A stretch of DNA of 64,000 nt, from assembly GCA_024220505.1 (NCBI GenBank), contig JAKZZE010000007.1, forward strand, positions 248,001 through 312,000, in the 5' to 3' direction. Made by a program: the position numbers and the translations under genes. Below are positions 46,571 to 59,074 of the stretch, piece after piece. A model generated the notes under the pieces. That model was not told the origin of the DNA, made no database searches, and saw only the letters and a list, made by a program, of their open reading frames with translations. The stretch is from Rhizopus arrhizus. Lineage: Eukaryota; Mucoromycota; Mucoromycetes; Mucorales; Rhizopodaceae. Every line of letters starts with the position of its first letter. Position 1 is the first letter of the stretch.

Positions 46571-46737
46571 GTTTTTTTTTTTTTTTTTCTTTGTCTAAAG
46601 AAATAAAAGCTTTTTTTTTTTTCGCGTTACCCAAAATCAACGCGTGTATTTCAATAAAAATCGCTATTTGGTCGGATTTTTAAACAACTTTTTAGCGATT
46701 TCCTTTAAATTCCTTTTATTTCAAGGGTGAACTCAAC
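46571..46737. promoter_or_regulatory. Divergent promoter of PDS5 and the TPR gene
   Basis: Only 167 bases separate the two start codons. The interval has T16 and T12 runs (46571-46587, 46611-46621) and a GCGTTACCC-containing patch near 46624. Both genes probably share this promoter. Confidence 0.45.
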
Positions 46738-47889
46738 ATGTCATTTTACAGAATTCCGAGTTTATTCAAAAAGAGTAATTTTTTAGCTAAAAGACACCAT
46801 CAGCTTCTTTTCAACCAAAGAAATACGCTTACCCAGTCTAGGAACATTTTGCAACGAACAAGTACAGACAAGGTCAAGTTCACCACGAGTCCTTATAACG
46901 ACGCAGTCAACCGCTTCAAATCACAAGCCAAACTAGCTGGAAAAATCACAGGATATACCCTTCTCTCAGTGAGTGCAGCTGTTGGTTTCATATGGCAGCT
47001 TTCACACTGGTACATTGAATATGCGTTGGAATCAACACCTGCAGAATTGGGGTATAAAGGCCGCAACTTACTTCACGGAGCTCATGTTCGAGAAAAGATT
47101 GTACCAGACTATGAAATAGCATCCCTCTATGTTCAAGAAGCACTTCGCATCGCTTTGGAAGAACAAAACTTGCAGGAAAGCTCTGATACGGTCATTGATC
47201 TTCGATTGAGACTTGCTGAGGATGAAGCTAAGGCTGGTAACTTATTAGACGCGATTACAGAGTACACTCGATCATGGAAATTACTCATGGACAAAGAGGA
47301 GCGTACGATTGATCCAAGAATAATTGATGCAGCAAAGCATATTGGTGATCTTTACATGAGAATTGGGGATTATGAGCATGCAGAAGAATACTTGGCCTGG
47401 GCGCTTCATACTTCTGAAAAAGCAGACAAGGACAGCTTGTTACACACAAAGATCAAACTTTCTTTGGCTAGTCTATATGCTGTTCAACGCGACTTTAAAT
47501 TGGCACAGCCTCTTTTGTCACAGATATTGAAATCTTTACCTGAACAAGAAGTTTGTTTAAGAGCTATTGTACAGAATCAACTTTCAGAAATCATGTATGG
47601 ATTAAACAAGACAGAGGAATGCATGGGGTGGGCACAAGCAGCTCTGGATTCGTGCTCAAAAGGCTTGAATAACCAAGATTGCTTAGAGTGTGGTGCGGTC
47701 GTATCAAATAACATGGGAAGAATATTAGAGCTTAGAGGCGAGCTTGAACAAGCCATGACTTATTATAAACAAGCTGTTAATTACTCTACAAATATAAATG
47801 ACAGCAGGAGCCATGAAAAATATATTCTTAATTCAGAAAGAGTTCAGGATACTATTGCTGCAAAAGAGTTGAAGCAAGAAAGCGAATGA
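46738..47889 (+). CDS. Mitochondrial inner-membrane TPR protein, Mgr3-like
   Basis: Single-exon gene of 383 residues. The first 45 residues are basic and lack acidic residues (FKKSNFLAKRHHQLLFNQRN), a mitochondrial presequence. A membrane segment follows at about 66-90 (KITGYTLLSVSAAVGFIWQL). The rest is a helical tetratricopeptide region: NLLDAITEYTRSWKLLMD, KHIGDLYMRIGDYEHAEEYL, LASLYAVQRDFKLAQPLLSQ, and NNMGRILELRGELEQAMTYY. This architecture fits yeast Mgr3, an adaptor of the i-AAA protease Yme1 in the inner membrane; TTC19-like proteins are an alternative. It is one of the few intronless genes here. Confidence 0.75.
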   Translation: MSFYRIPSLFKKSNFLAKRHHQLLFNQRNTLTQSRNILQRTSTDKVKFTTSPYNDAVNRFKSQAKLAGKITGYTLLSVSAAVGFIWQLSHWYIEYALESTPAELGYKGRNLLHGAHVREKIVPDYEIASLYVQEALRIALEEQNLQESSDTVIDLRLRLAEDEAKAGNLLDAITEYTRSWKLLMDKEERTIDPRIIDAAKHIGDLYMRIGDYEHAEEYLAWALHTSEKADKDSLLHTKIKLSLASLYAVQRDFKLAQPLLSQILKSLPEQEVCLRAIVQNQLSEIMYGLNKTEECMGWAQAALDSCSKGLNNQDCLECGAVVSNNMGRILELRGELEQAMTYYKQAVNYSTNINDSRSHEKYILNSERVQDTIAAKELKQESE

Positions 47890-50020
47890 TTGATGTATGT
47901 CATAGACGTAAAATAGATAGAACAATGTGAATGATGAAGGATTGTGAATAAATAATACAAAAGAAATAAAATGTATAATAGCTTAATGATATTTTAGATC
48001 GTTCAATTTCGGTTATAATTTGATGCTTTATGAAGGCTATTCTATCATAGGAATAGAATATTAATAAAGTTGCCTCTCAGCCTCTCTACTATGAGGGTAC
48101 ATAAAAAGGCACCAACAAAATTAAGGATGAGCAATGCATGTTAAAAATAGAAATTATGACCAAAGAGCGTGCTCCCTTTGTATCCTCTCAAGTTTATTTC
48201 TGGAAGCAAGGAAAGAATAATCATATATTTTCATTCAGTCTAACAATAAAAAAAAGGTGTTCAGTGACAGCAAAGCAATAAACATAATACAGAGAAATAA
48301 CGAAAAACGATTTATTCCTACTAGAACATAGGAAGCCCTAATCATCAAGTGATAGGAATGATATGATATTGATGGTAGCCTGAAGCATACATGCCGAGGA
48401 ATTTTACAGATGGCTAATGTGGTCAATTTTAGGCTTTAAATCAAAACAATAGAGCCATGTCTATAAACGCTTGTGATACAAGAAAAGGAAATCATATGCA
48501 CATCAGAATTGTACTTCTTTTCATAACAGCATAAGCTTTATCCTTTAGCTTTAAAGATTGGTCTGTTTTTGATCTACTAAAATAAAGAACGGCGCTCATG
48601 CTTTTTGTCCTGACTTTATTTCCTTATCCATTGTAAGGCTCGTATTGACTATTGATTTGAAGAAATAGGCTAATTATTACACGCATTTAAAGTACTTTAT
48701 GTGTTACAATAAGCAGTACACCCTATGATTAAAAGCAAAGATCAATAAATGCATGGTTTGGTGGTACACCATTGTGTTTGAGGGTTGAGAACAGGAAATA
48801 TGATACTTTGTTAATAGGATTCAAACTTATAAAGAAAAAAGCTCACTGGCTTTATTCTTTGTAGTACCTGTGAATACTATAATATATATATTGAAAATTG
48901 TTTAGTTATTATTATGAGAACATATCGTAGGTATAAATTATGAACACTACTATATGATATTAATATGATTTGTAAGATATTTGTGTGTTAATTCAATTTT
49001 GATCTATCAAAGTAGCAAATTAAAAAAAAAAAAAACGTATATCGACGCTTTCAATACATGCGTATCCCATATTTTTGGAACCAAAGATATTTCTTTAAAT
49101 ATGCCAAATCTTTTTAACAAATTTACTTTGAAGAAGTGACCAAGTTATATATAAATTTTTGACCAAATTGTGTACTGACCAGTGAGAAATTTATTTTAAG
49201 AAAAAGCACTTTATAAACTTTGGGTCCTTTTAGATTCATCTTTTGACTGTTAAATTTAATAAATGCGCGACAAAAAAAAAAAAAAAATAGCTGGATGGAT
49301 ACTATAAATGATACTTTACTGCAGTGTATTCCAAAATAGACATAACAAAAGCTCTCTTTTATTGTTAAATGAAACAAATAAAAGAAATAGCACATGATGC
49401 TTATAAAAGTTTATCGAGTAATCAGAGAAAGTGCAGTATATCAAATAATAAAAGAAAAGTTTAAAATAGGTTCAAACTCGTACAAGATATCTTATATCAC
49501 ATTTCACTGTAATGATACAAAAAATACAGGAGAATGGATTATTCAAGAAAACATATACAGAAATGAAAGGGGAATGGGTGAGAATATTTATTTTTATCTA
49601 TAAATCTAGGTTTCTTTTTTTTTTTTTTTTTTTTGTAACTTGTTCTCCTTAATCGAAGTCCATCCTTTTGTGTACAGCAGAAAGAGAAAGAAGTATTGTG
49701 GCAGTCCATTTTTTTTTTCTTTGCTACACTTTTCAGTATTCATTGGTGTAAATGATCCCCCCCTTTTTTTATCAGCTTTTTTTATTGCTCCCCTTGGAAT
49801 ACTTCTTATTCACAATCAAGAATTACATTTTGTGTATGTGATTCGTTTTACTACTATTTTTTTTTAATAAAAAATAAAAGTAGATGCATTTTCATGTTAA
49901 AAATATTTTGGTCTTTGTATCTACTGATTTATTTATTGCATAAATGGTGAAAATCATGATGAAGCATGCGCTTGTACTTTTAAGGGGAGATTGTGGAAAC
50001 CAACATAAAAGGGGGACTAC
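47890..50020. other. Gene-poor stretch upstream of the chitin synthase locus
   Basis: About 2.1 kb of AT-rich DNA. Frames at 48235-48426 and 49123-49395 (minus) and 49394-49603 and 49640-49867 (plus) are short, low-complexity and without known motifs. A T17 run lies near 49617-49634. No RNA gene was seen. Confidence 0.4.
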
Positions 50021-50028
50021 TATATAAA
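50021..50028 (+). promoter_or_regulatory. TATA box of the chitin synthase motor ORF
   Basis: TATATAAA lies 71 bases before the start codon at 50099. It follows a GGGGGACTAC block, and a pyrimidine-rich stretch (TTTCTTTTCTTCTTG) near 50065 could hold the transcription start. Confidence 0.5.
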
Positions 50029-50098
50029 CAAGAGTCGAAAAGAAAAGGGGAAAGTTTAACTCACTTTCTTTTCTTCTTGTTCATGCAAACATAACAGG

Positions 50099-52443
50099 AT
50101 GCAGTCAAACATATCTGATTTAATACAAGTGTCTAATGATTCAACTACAGAAGACATTGTAGAAATATTGCGTCAAAGATATTTACATGATCTAATTTAT
50201 ACCGCCATTAGCCCTTCCTTATTAATCGCTTTAAATCCATATAAAAATGTGAACCATGAAAGTAGCAAAGCAGATTACCTTTTGGAATATAAAGACACTC
50301 AAAGTGCAAAGGCCAATAAATGGAGAGATCCTCATTTATACCAACTTGTAAACCATGCATATTTACATATGAGAAGAACAAGAATCAACCAATCAATCGT
50401 ATTTAGGTAAGAAATCTATTATTAGTTTGCTTATGTCCCATCACTAAATTTACTCTTCCCCCTCTCTCTTTCTCTTTTTCTCTTCTTCTCCTCTTCTCCT
50501 CCCCCTTCTTTTTTTGTAGTGGTGAAAGTGGAAGTGGTAAATCATTACAATTTAGAGACTCAATTGAGCACTTGATTGCCCTCAGCAGTCACCGTAAGAC
50601 AAGTAAAATTCAAATAAATCTAATCCACGCTCAAACAATCATCCATGCTTTTTCAAATGCAAAAACAACTGTTCATGACGATTCTTCAAGATGTGGTATG
50701 TATCTTGAAGCACATTTTACCGAAAGAGGTAGAATCACAGGCGCAACCTTTATGCCTTACGCTCTGGAGAAATCTCGTGTTACCGACGCCGATCAGGACG
50801 AGCGCAACTTTCATGTCTTTTATTTCTTACTGTCTGGTGCATCACAAGAAGAAAAGTCTCGACTGGACCTATCAGACTGGTCCAGTTTTCAATATCTTTC
50901 GAGAACAACGATCTGTAGGGCCTCATCCATCGATGATGCGCTTGGAGACAACGAGCTGAGAACAGCACTCAAGGCAGCCATTCCACAAAAGCAGAGAATT
51001 GGACAGATTTATCAAATATTAGCTGCTATATTACATCTCGGTAACATTCAATTTGTTGAGGACCCTAATAACGTACAAGATGCGGCCATCATCAAAAACA
51101 CAGACACACTGCATACAGTAGCTGATCTGTTAGGAGTGGATTCAAACTCGCTTATGAACACACTGACTTACAAGAGCAAGTTGATCAAACGAGACATCAC
51201 CACCTTGTTCTTGGACCCTGAGCAAGCCAGTAACCAAAGAGACACATTAGCCCAGTCACTCTACTGTCTCTTATTCACCTGGATTCTGGAACAATTGAAC
51301 GGCAAGATGTCACCAAAAAATTCTCACTGTCTTATTTCTTTGCTGGATACCCCTGGGTGGGTAACTAGGACAACCCACAACGGCTTTGATCAATTCACGT
51401 TTCACTATATTCAAGAAATGATACACAATCACATGTTTACCAAGTTATTTGATCAGCAAGATTATGAAGAACAAGGCATTTCAATTCAATGTGATAAATT
51501 ACCAAGCGGCTTCAACTTGGACTTGTACACCCATCCTTCCAAAGGCCTTTGGTCTCTTATGAACGCACAGGCCTCTCGCCAGCAGCAAAGATATGATGAT
51601 GATCAGACGCTGATGCACAACTTTGCGACTGTCAACAAAAGTGCTGTGAACGATCAGATACTTTCGTTCAAGAAAAGTGACACTGGCTCCCAATTATTCA
51701 CCATTCAGCACTTTTGGGGCCCAGCAACTTATGATCCAAACCACTTTACCGAAAGAAACCAAGACTACCTCTCCAACGACTTTATTGCACTTTTCAAAGG
51801 AAATGCATACAGCCCTCCTTCAACCAACGGTTTGATAGCAAGTTTATTTGATGATTCAATTATTGGACAAGACGATGGCACTCGAAATAGAGTACACTCA
51901 CCCCACCAAGCCATTCGACCCATCCGATCCCCAGTTGCCCTCAGTTTGTCCAATCAAGATCATAAACCTATGGATGTCAAATCTGCCATGTCGGTTTCTA
52001 TGCAACCAGACGTATCTACCATTGGCCACATGCTAACCTCTGGTATCACTGAACTTGTCAATGCACTATCACACACATCGTCTTGGTATGTGATCTGTAT
52101 GCGACCCAACGAATTGTCTTTACCAAACTCTTGCGATATCAAAAAGCTATCATCCCAGGTTACACTTTTCAAAATATCTACTCTCTTGAAAAGAATGAAG
52201 GCAGGATACTATACCATCTCTTTCGCTTTAGATGAATTTTGGGAAAGATATCACATCTCTTTACCCATCACGGTCAACTCAATGATCGATCCCAGCCTGT
52301 CTCTCAAGGAAAAATGTCAGTTTGTTGCTCAAACATTAGGTTGGGATAACACCCTTGTAGCCATTGGCCAAAATAGAGTAAGAAGAATCAAGTTGTCTTG
52401 TAGACCAGTGTTAACATTTCCGGTAGATATACCTTTCAAGTAA
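50099..52443 (+). CDS. Myosin motor domain ORF of a class V/VII-type chitin synthase locus
   Basis: Exons 50099-50406 and 50520-52443 give 743 residues. The motor is recognisable throughout: LHDLIYTAISPSLLIALNPY, the P-loop SGESGSGKS (canonical GESGAGKT, so Thr to Ser and Ala to Ser), switch I FSNAKTTVHDDSSRCGMYLE, GQIYQILAAILHLGNIQF, switch II LLDTPGW (usual DxxGF), and SWYVICMRPNELSLPNSCD. Motors of fungal class V/VII chitin synthases carry such altered loops and help deliver the enzyme along actin. Here the frame stops at 52441-52443 (FPVDIPFK-stop) exactly where fused proteins continue 'VFRILEDDL'. Past the stop, in another frame, FRILEDDLKSLEKAE is still readable (52447-52515). The intron has a 60-base pure C/T tract. 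Confidence 0.8.
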
Positions 52444-52578
52444 TGCCTTTAGAATACTTGAAGATGATTTAAAAAGTCTAGAAAAAGCTGAATCAAAAAG
52501 ACAAAGCTCTCAATGAAAGGTAATAATGGAACATAAAAGTAGAGCAATATGAATTGACATGTAAGAAAAGGAGGTGCC

Positions 52579-55500
52579 ATGCCAGGTCAAAAATCATTTG
52601 ACATGTATTCCTTCAATGATGATTTTGCGTCTACTGCCATGTCTGAAGATGATTATATGGATGATGGTGGTTTACATGATTATACTGGATCAGACATGAT
52701 GTCACAAATCACTCTTGAAAATAAAAATAGTAACCTTTTGATGAACAACAACATGAACTATACAATGGATTCAGAATTAGAAAAAAAGACAAATCCATCC
52801 GCTGCTGCTGCCAAAAAAAATGTGGAAGAGGAAGAGCCTCTGTCGAGTATACGAAAGAAATGGCTAGCCTTTGTATGGCTACTGACTTGGTGGGCACCTT
52901 CTCCATTACTCAATCACTGCGGAGGAATGAATAGGAAAGATATAAGATTGGCCTGGAGAGAGAAAGTGGCTTTGTGTATCTTGATTTTCTTATTATCAGC
53001 TGCTATGGTTGTCTTCATCGTCTTCTTTGGTCCTCTTATTTGCCCCCATCAGGATGTCTATTCTGTTTCGGAAATTCAATCAAGATCAGATAAAGAAAGT
53101 GCCTATGTTGCCATCCGTGGAGAAGTATTTGATCTAACAAAGTTTGCTCCCCATCACTGGGCTTCTGAAGTCATTCCTGATGAAGTGATATTTGAATATG
53201 CCGGTAAAGATGCCACTAACCTGTTCCCCGTTCAAGTTTCTGCTCTTTGTGATGGTATCACTGGAAGAATACCTGAAGAGCTCGTACTCGATTTCCAAGT
53301 CAACTTGACGGATAAAAATGCTGTTTATCATGATTTTCGATTCTTTACAAACGATTATCGTCCTGATTGGTACTTTGAGCAAATGGTTTACATGAGAAAA
53401 AACTATAGGCTTGGCTTCATGGGCTATGAACCAGGAGATATTTTGCGTCAGGCAACAAATGTGGTGAATGTGGGTGACATCAACACACATCGAAGCTGGG
53501 CCATTTTACATGGCGATGTGTATGATTTGACTTATTACCTTATGGGCGGAAGAGCCCCTCGAGCTCCTGAAGGCACTGCTCCTCCAGCCAACTTGGACTT
53601 GAATTTTATGGATAACAGCATCGTAGAGCTATTCCGTCAGCTTGCAGGAACTGACATTTCAAAGCATTTTGATGCTTTGCCTATCAGCAATGACCTCAGA
53701 ACGCGACAACTGGTTTGCCTTCGTAATCTGTTTTTTGTAGGAAAGTTGGATACAAGACGTTCGTTCCAATGTCTATTTTCTGAATACTTTTTGTTGATTG
53801 TCACAGGTATTGTTTCACTGTTTCATGATCAACAGTAACTTATATTATGTTCACAGGATTCCTTTGTGCAGTCATTTTATTCAAATTTTTAGCAGCTTTG
53901 CAGCTTGGAGCATTCAGAGAGCCAGAAGATTATGATAAATTTATTATCTGTCAGGTTCCATGTTATACCGAAAGTGAAGAATCCCTTCGAAAGACCATTG
54001 ACTCTATTGCAGTCCTCAAATATGACGATAAACGGAAGCTTCTGTTTCTCGTTTGTGACGGAATGATCGTTGGTAGTGGCAATGACAGACCGACGCCTCG
54101 TATTGTACTCGATATTCTTGGTGTAGATTCGAATGTGGACCCAGAACCACTGTCCTTCTTGTCCCTTGGCGAGGGTATTAAACAACATAATACAGCCAAG
54201 ATATACTCTGGACTTTACGAATGCTCAGGTCACGTAGTTCCCTATGTGGTTGTTGTCAAGGTCGGTGCTCCCAATGAAAGACAAAAGCCAGGAAATAGAG
54301 GAAAACGAGATTCACAGATGGTACTCATGCGATTTTTAAACAAGGTTCATTTTGAATCACCCATGACACCTATGGAACTAGAAATTTTTCATCAAATCAA
54401 GAATGTAATTGGCGTCAATCCCACTTTTTATGAATTTGTTTTAATGGTGGATGCTGACACAGAAGTATTACCAGACTCTCTCAACCGAATGGTTTCTTGC
54501 TTTGTGCATGATGCCAAGGTCATCGGGCTCTGTGGAGAAACAAAGCTGGCAAATGAAAAGGACAGTTGGGTCACCATGATTCAAGTCTATGAATATTACA
54601 TTTCACATTTTTTGGCAAAGGCATTTGAATCCTTATTTGGTTCAGTGACTTGTTTACCTGGTTGTTTTTGCATGTACAGAGTACGTTCTCCAGGAAAGAA
54701 TCAACCTTTGCTGGTGAGTAACCAAGTGATTGACGATTATGCTGAAAACAGAGTCAGCACATTACATCAAAAGAACTTGCTACATTTAGGTGAAGATCGA
54801 TATCTGACAACACTCATCCTAAAGCATTTTCCTACCCATAAAACCAAATTTACTGCTGATGCTGGCTGCTTGACCAATGCCCCAGATAGATGGAGTGTGC
54901 TATTATCTCAGAGAAGACGTTGGATTAATTCTACAATTCATAATTTGGGTGAATTAGTCTTTTTACCTCAACTTTGTGGTTTTTGTTGTTTCTCGATGCG
55001 ATTTGTAGTTATATTGGATTTATTGAGTACTTTGGTCATGCCTGCTGTGGTTTGTTATCTTGGATATTTGATTTATCAGCTAGCGACGAATGCAGATCAA
55101 GTTCCACTTATTTCACTTATTACTTTATGTGGTGTTTATGGTTTACAGGCCATCATTTTCTTTGCCCGTAGAAAGGTAAGAAGAAAGAAAAATGAGTCAA
55201 TAAGCTTATATTTTTTTATGATCATAGTGGGAACATATCGGTTGGATGGTTGTTTATATCTTGGCTATTCCCATATTTTCTTTCTTTATTCCAGTGTATG
55301 CATTTTGGCATTTTGATGACTTTTCTTGGGGAAACACTCGTGTTGTACTCGGTGACGATGGTCAAAAGAAGTTATTACCCGCAGACGAAGGCAAATTCGA
55401 TCCTAAATGCATACCTTTAAAGAAATGGAGTGATCATGAAAACGAATTATGGGAAAGCGGCTCGGTCGAAACAAAGGGTACCACAATAACATCTGCTTCA

Positions 55501-56034
55501 CGCCGAACAACGGGTAATAATGGTCCCTATACGCCTCAAACACCAGTCATGGGCGGCTATCCTAATCTGAACACTGGATATATGACACCCACTGTCAATT
55601 ATGCTCCAAGTATGAATCAGATGACAATGAACGGAACCAATAGTGTCGCTGGCGCGTTTTATAACAACGATAATTCTAGCTTTAGATACTCTCAGCAAAA
55701 CTTGACAGGAAGAGCGCCTTCGGTCACACTCGGTGGATCTTTATTTAATCCTAATCCTCATGTCTCTGCTCCCTCTGTCTACAGTGTCGAAGGGAGTTTC
55801 CATGGGGGTTATCCGCCACTTGCTGGCAGCCCAATGATCGATGGTGATCATGGCGGTTATTACCCAACTGATGAAGAGATCAAAAGAGAAGTACGGAGAA
55901 TCACAGCCACCGCCAATCTTATGACAATGACTAAAAAACAAGTCAGAGAACAGCTGAGCAGGCATTTTGGAGTGAATATGTCACATAGAAAAGATTTCAT
56001 AAATTATTGCATTGAAGAGTCATTAAAACCTTAG
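52579..56034 (+). CDS. Chitin synthase with cytochrome b5-like and DEK_C domains
   Basis: Exons 52579-53806, 53857-55175 and 55228-56034 give 1,117 residues. After an acidic N-terminal stretch come membrane helices ([34 protein letters not shown]), a cytochrome b5-like domain ([20 protein letters not shown]) and a second b5-like copy ([15 protein letters not shown]). The family 2 glycosyltransferase core has [68 protein letters not shown] and the catalytic QRRRW, followed by membrane helices and SWGNTR. A DEK_C helix bundle closes it ([11 protein letters not shown]...[14 protein letters not shown]). It polymerises UDP-GlcNAc into cell-wall chitin at the plasma membrane. The start codon at 52579 follows the motor ORF by 135 bases. 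Confidence 0.9.
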
Positions 56035-56439
56035 TGTTATATTCTTATACTTTTACATTTTACAATAAAGATACCATACTTTAATATTTACAAATCAATA
56101 CCTCCCTGTACCTTACTCCGTATAAATTCTTTATGCTCATTCTTATCCTTTATTAAACCATCTTCATTGCCTTTTCCTTATATATAAACTATATCAACAA
56201 TCAATTTTACGAGCAAAACACTATCATTGTCTATGCTTACTAACCTACTTCAAACCCAAGCTTTTTTTTTTTTTTTTTCCTAAAAAAAGACAGGGGGATA
56301 TGGAAGCAGTTAAATACAGTATATAATAAACAGGGTGTGAAGAGGAGGTTTATTCTATAAATAACAAAATGATTGCAAAACAAAAATAAAAAATATATAA
56401 ACATGTAACAAAGCTCACACAGAAAAAAAGAAAAATTCA
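56035..56439. terminator. 3' regions of convergent chitin synthase and UTP14
   Basis: A 405-base interval between two converging stop codons. It has AATAAAG at 56065-56071 downstream of chitin synthase and, on the minus strand, AATAAA-like motifs near 56325-56360 for UTP14, plus a T16 run at 56263-56278. No gene. Confidence 0.4.
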
Positions 56440-59074
56440 TTAAATAAATGGAGCAGACAAAGGATCGATGACTTTACCAAGTTTTGTGAGAACTCTTGGT
56501 TTAGTCATCTTTGAGAAGGTTTGACTTGTATTCCATTCATTACCCACAGGAGTAGCAAGAGATCTTTCATATTGCTCAACTGTTTTGAAGGGGAATGGAA
56601 CTGTGGTAGCTTGATATTTCTCGCCCTGAAAAAAATAAGTGAGAAAAAAAGAATCAAATAGAATAAAGCTTACCTTATTATTGGCTTTTTCATTAATGAT
56701 AACATTGGCCAATTTAGCATCTCTTCTTTTATCAGCTGCAATACCCTTTGTAACCTTAAGAATTTTCTTTTTGTTCTTCTTTGTTTTCACTCCAGCACCA
56801 CCCCAGGAACCCCAGCCGGGTAAAGTCAAATCCTCTACTTTATCGCCATCTTCAGCAATCTCGGCTAACTTTTCTTCTTCAAATTCTGCCACAACATCAT
56901 CATTTGCAAATGCTCTTGCAACAAGCTCACGTTGGTCAAACGTCACGTTACTCTTATGAATCATTAAAGCTGAACTGTCATTATTGGTACTGTTTTGTAC
57001 TTTTTCAGTTGAATCCACTGTTGTGATCTTCATCTTGGTCTTTGTCTTTTTCTTGTTGCGAGCTTCTTTCTTGGTTTCTTGCTTTTCCTTGGGTTCTGTC
57101 TCAACGACCTTCACTTCTGTAACTTTAGTGACGGATACTGTGGGCTTTACATTGTCAGCATTTTGTTCAGTATTCACGTGAATTTCTTTTTCTTCGTCAG
57201 TATCGTTGTTAGACTTTTGTTTCTTTGCTTTGGCACCAAATGCCATACGACCAGGGTTATTTGACACTATTGTGTAATGATCATCTTCCTTTTCTTTGGC
57301 GTCATCGTCGCTATCTGAAGCCAGCCATTCTTTTTCAAATTCTGCGATATCATTTCTTGTAGCATCCAATTCACGTTTAGCAGCATCTTGCATAAACTTC
57401 ATAGAAAGTAAACCTTTCTTTGGTTGGGTATCTTGTTCAATATCTTCTTTTAAGTTGTTGAGCTGTTCAGAAATTATATGGTCATCATCATCATCATCAC
57501 CACTTTCATTTTCAGATTCGGATCCTTCAATCTTACGACGAAGCTCTTCTCCTCGACGCAATTGTTCCATAATAGCTTCACGAGTACCTTCATCTTGGCC
57601 ACCACGAGCCAGGGCACGCTTAGCCCATTGACTTGTATTTTTATGCTTCAACGTCATACGTTCTTCGGCTCTGCTCATAGCGGCCTTCATCTTATCTTCA
57701 TCGTCAATTTCATGGTCTACTTCTTCTACTTCATTTATTTGAGCACCTAATCTCTCCTTTTCTTTGCGTTTTAATTTTCTGTAACTCTTGCTCTTGATCT
57801 TCTTTAAACGCTTGCTCTTAATTTCATGGCGGAACATTAATTCACGCATCATACGGAGTTCCTTGCGTCTTGCTTCAACTTCTTCTACAGATAATTTATT
57901 CAACTTTAAGGCTTCAAAGGCTTCTAATTCCTCATCTTTCATTCCAGCGTCAGCAAGAGCTTGAGATATTTGCTGTTCAAGAGAAGTTTCTGCCTTGAAT
58001 TTGCTAGCCATAGCAGCGCTTGTACGACCTTCCTTAGCAGCTGGGGAACTTTCCTGTAGAGGAAAAGAAAGATGTTCAGCAGTACGATTCATTTGAACAG
58101 TAGGTTGCCATTTAGAAACTTCTTCATTTGCAGTTGCAAGAGCAGCTTGACGCTCCATACGATCTTGGATACGTTTTGGTAAAGGTGCATCTAAAGCTTT
58201 GCGAGTCAAATGTTTGCCCTTTCCAACCAATGTTTCGATGCCTTCCTTTAATGAACCAAATGCAGCCTCATCATTCACAGTGCTCATAAGATCATTTAAG
58301 CTAATCTTTTTGTCAGAACTATCGTTTTCTCTTGTTGTTAGGTTGAATTCGCTCTCTTGGTATGCCTCATTTCTTTCTTTCAACTGTCGTCTCTTTGTCT
58401 TTGATCCAGAAATGTCTGAGTCATTGCGTCTACGTTTTTTGTCTCAAGACCTTCAACAAAGCTGATAAGCTTGTCATCATCGTCTAAGTCCGCTTCATCT
58501 TCCTCGTCATCATCGTCATCCATGATATTATCAAATCCTTTAAATTCTTCTTCTTCACTGTATTCAGCATCTTCTACATCGTTGTCATCTTCTTCATTAT
58601 TTCCTTCGAGCATTTGAGAGAGATCCATAAAATCTTCTCCGTCTTCAGCCTCGGATTCATCTTGCGAATCTTCAGAGTCTTCATTCAAATCAATCTCTCC
58701 TTCATTAAATTTATTGGTTTTCTTCAAATGCTTTTTATCTGACGACTAATAAAAAATAAGTCATCCGTTAAAAATGAGGCTGCGATTCTTTATACCTTTG
58801 TAGATCCCCGAAACTTATAACCCTCAAAACGCTCCTCGTCAGACTCATCAAAAGCTTCATCAGAGTCGATTTCTTCATCGTCTTCTTCGTCAATTTCACC
58901 TGCATCATATTCCAGATTGTCTACACGATCAAGTTCGTGACCTTTACGACGATCAGTTTGTTCTTCTGCTTCAAAAACATCTTTTGAAGTAAGTTTATCA
59001 GCATATTGCTTTTTAACTTGCTTTTTAGGCTTGGTAACACTGTTTGATTTATTTTTCTTTTGAAGACGAGCCAT
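56440..59074 (-). CDS. UTP14: U3 snoRNP/SSU processome protein Utp14, frameshifted
   Basis: Exons 59074-58796, 58745-56674 and 56625-56440. Utp14 activates the helicase Dhr1 during 18S rRNA maturation in the nucleolus. The N-terminus has DVFEAEEQTDRRKGHELDRV and acidic blocks, then ERNEAYQESEFNLTT and LNDLMSTVNDEAAFGSLK, the core KALDAPLPKRIQDRMERQAA, and MTLKHKNTSQWAKRALARGG. The end EKYQATTVPFPFKTVEQYER is typical. Between GLETK and RRRNDSD the frame breaks at a T6 run (58435-58440, plus strand); one more base there would make the whole protein (about 845 residues) continuous. The last intron (56673-56626, 48 bases) is a multiple of three without stops, so it hides inside the open frame. 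Confidence 0.88.

Noticed and set aside
52444..52578. A normal intron joining the motor and chitin synthase ORFs
   Set aside because: No consensus donor and acceptor pair keeps both frames and the conserved FRILEDDL segment; the only frame-keeping option uses a weak GTAGAC donor and removes conserved residues.
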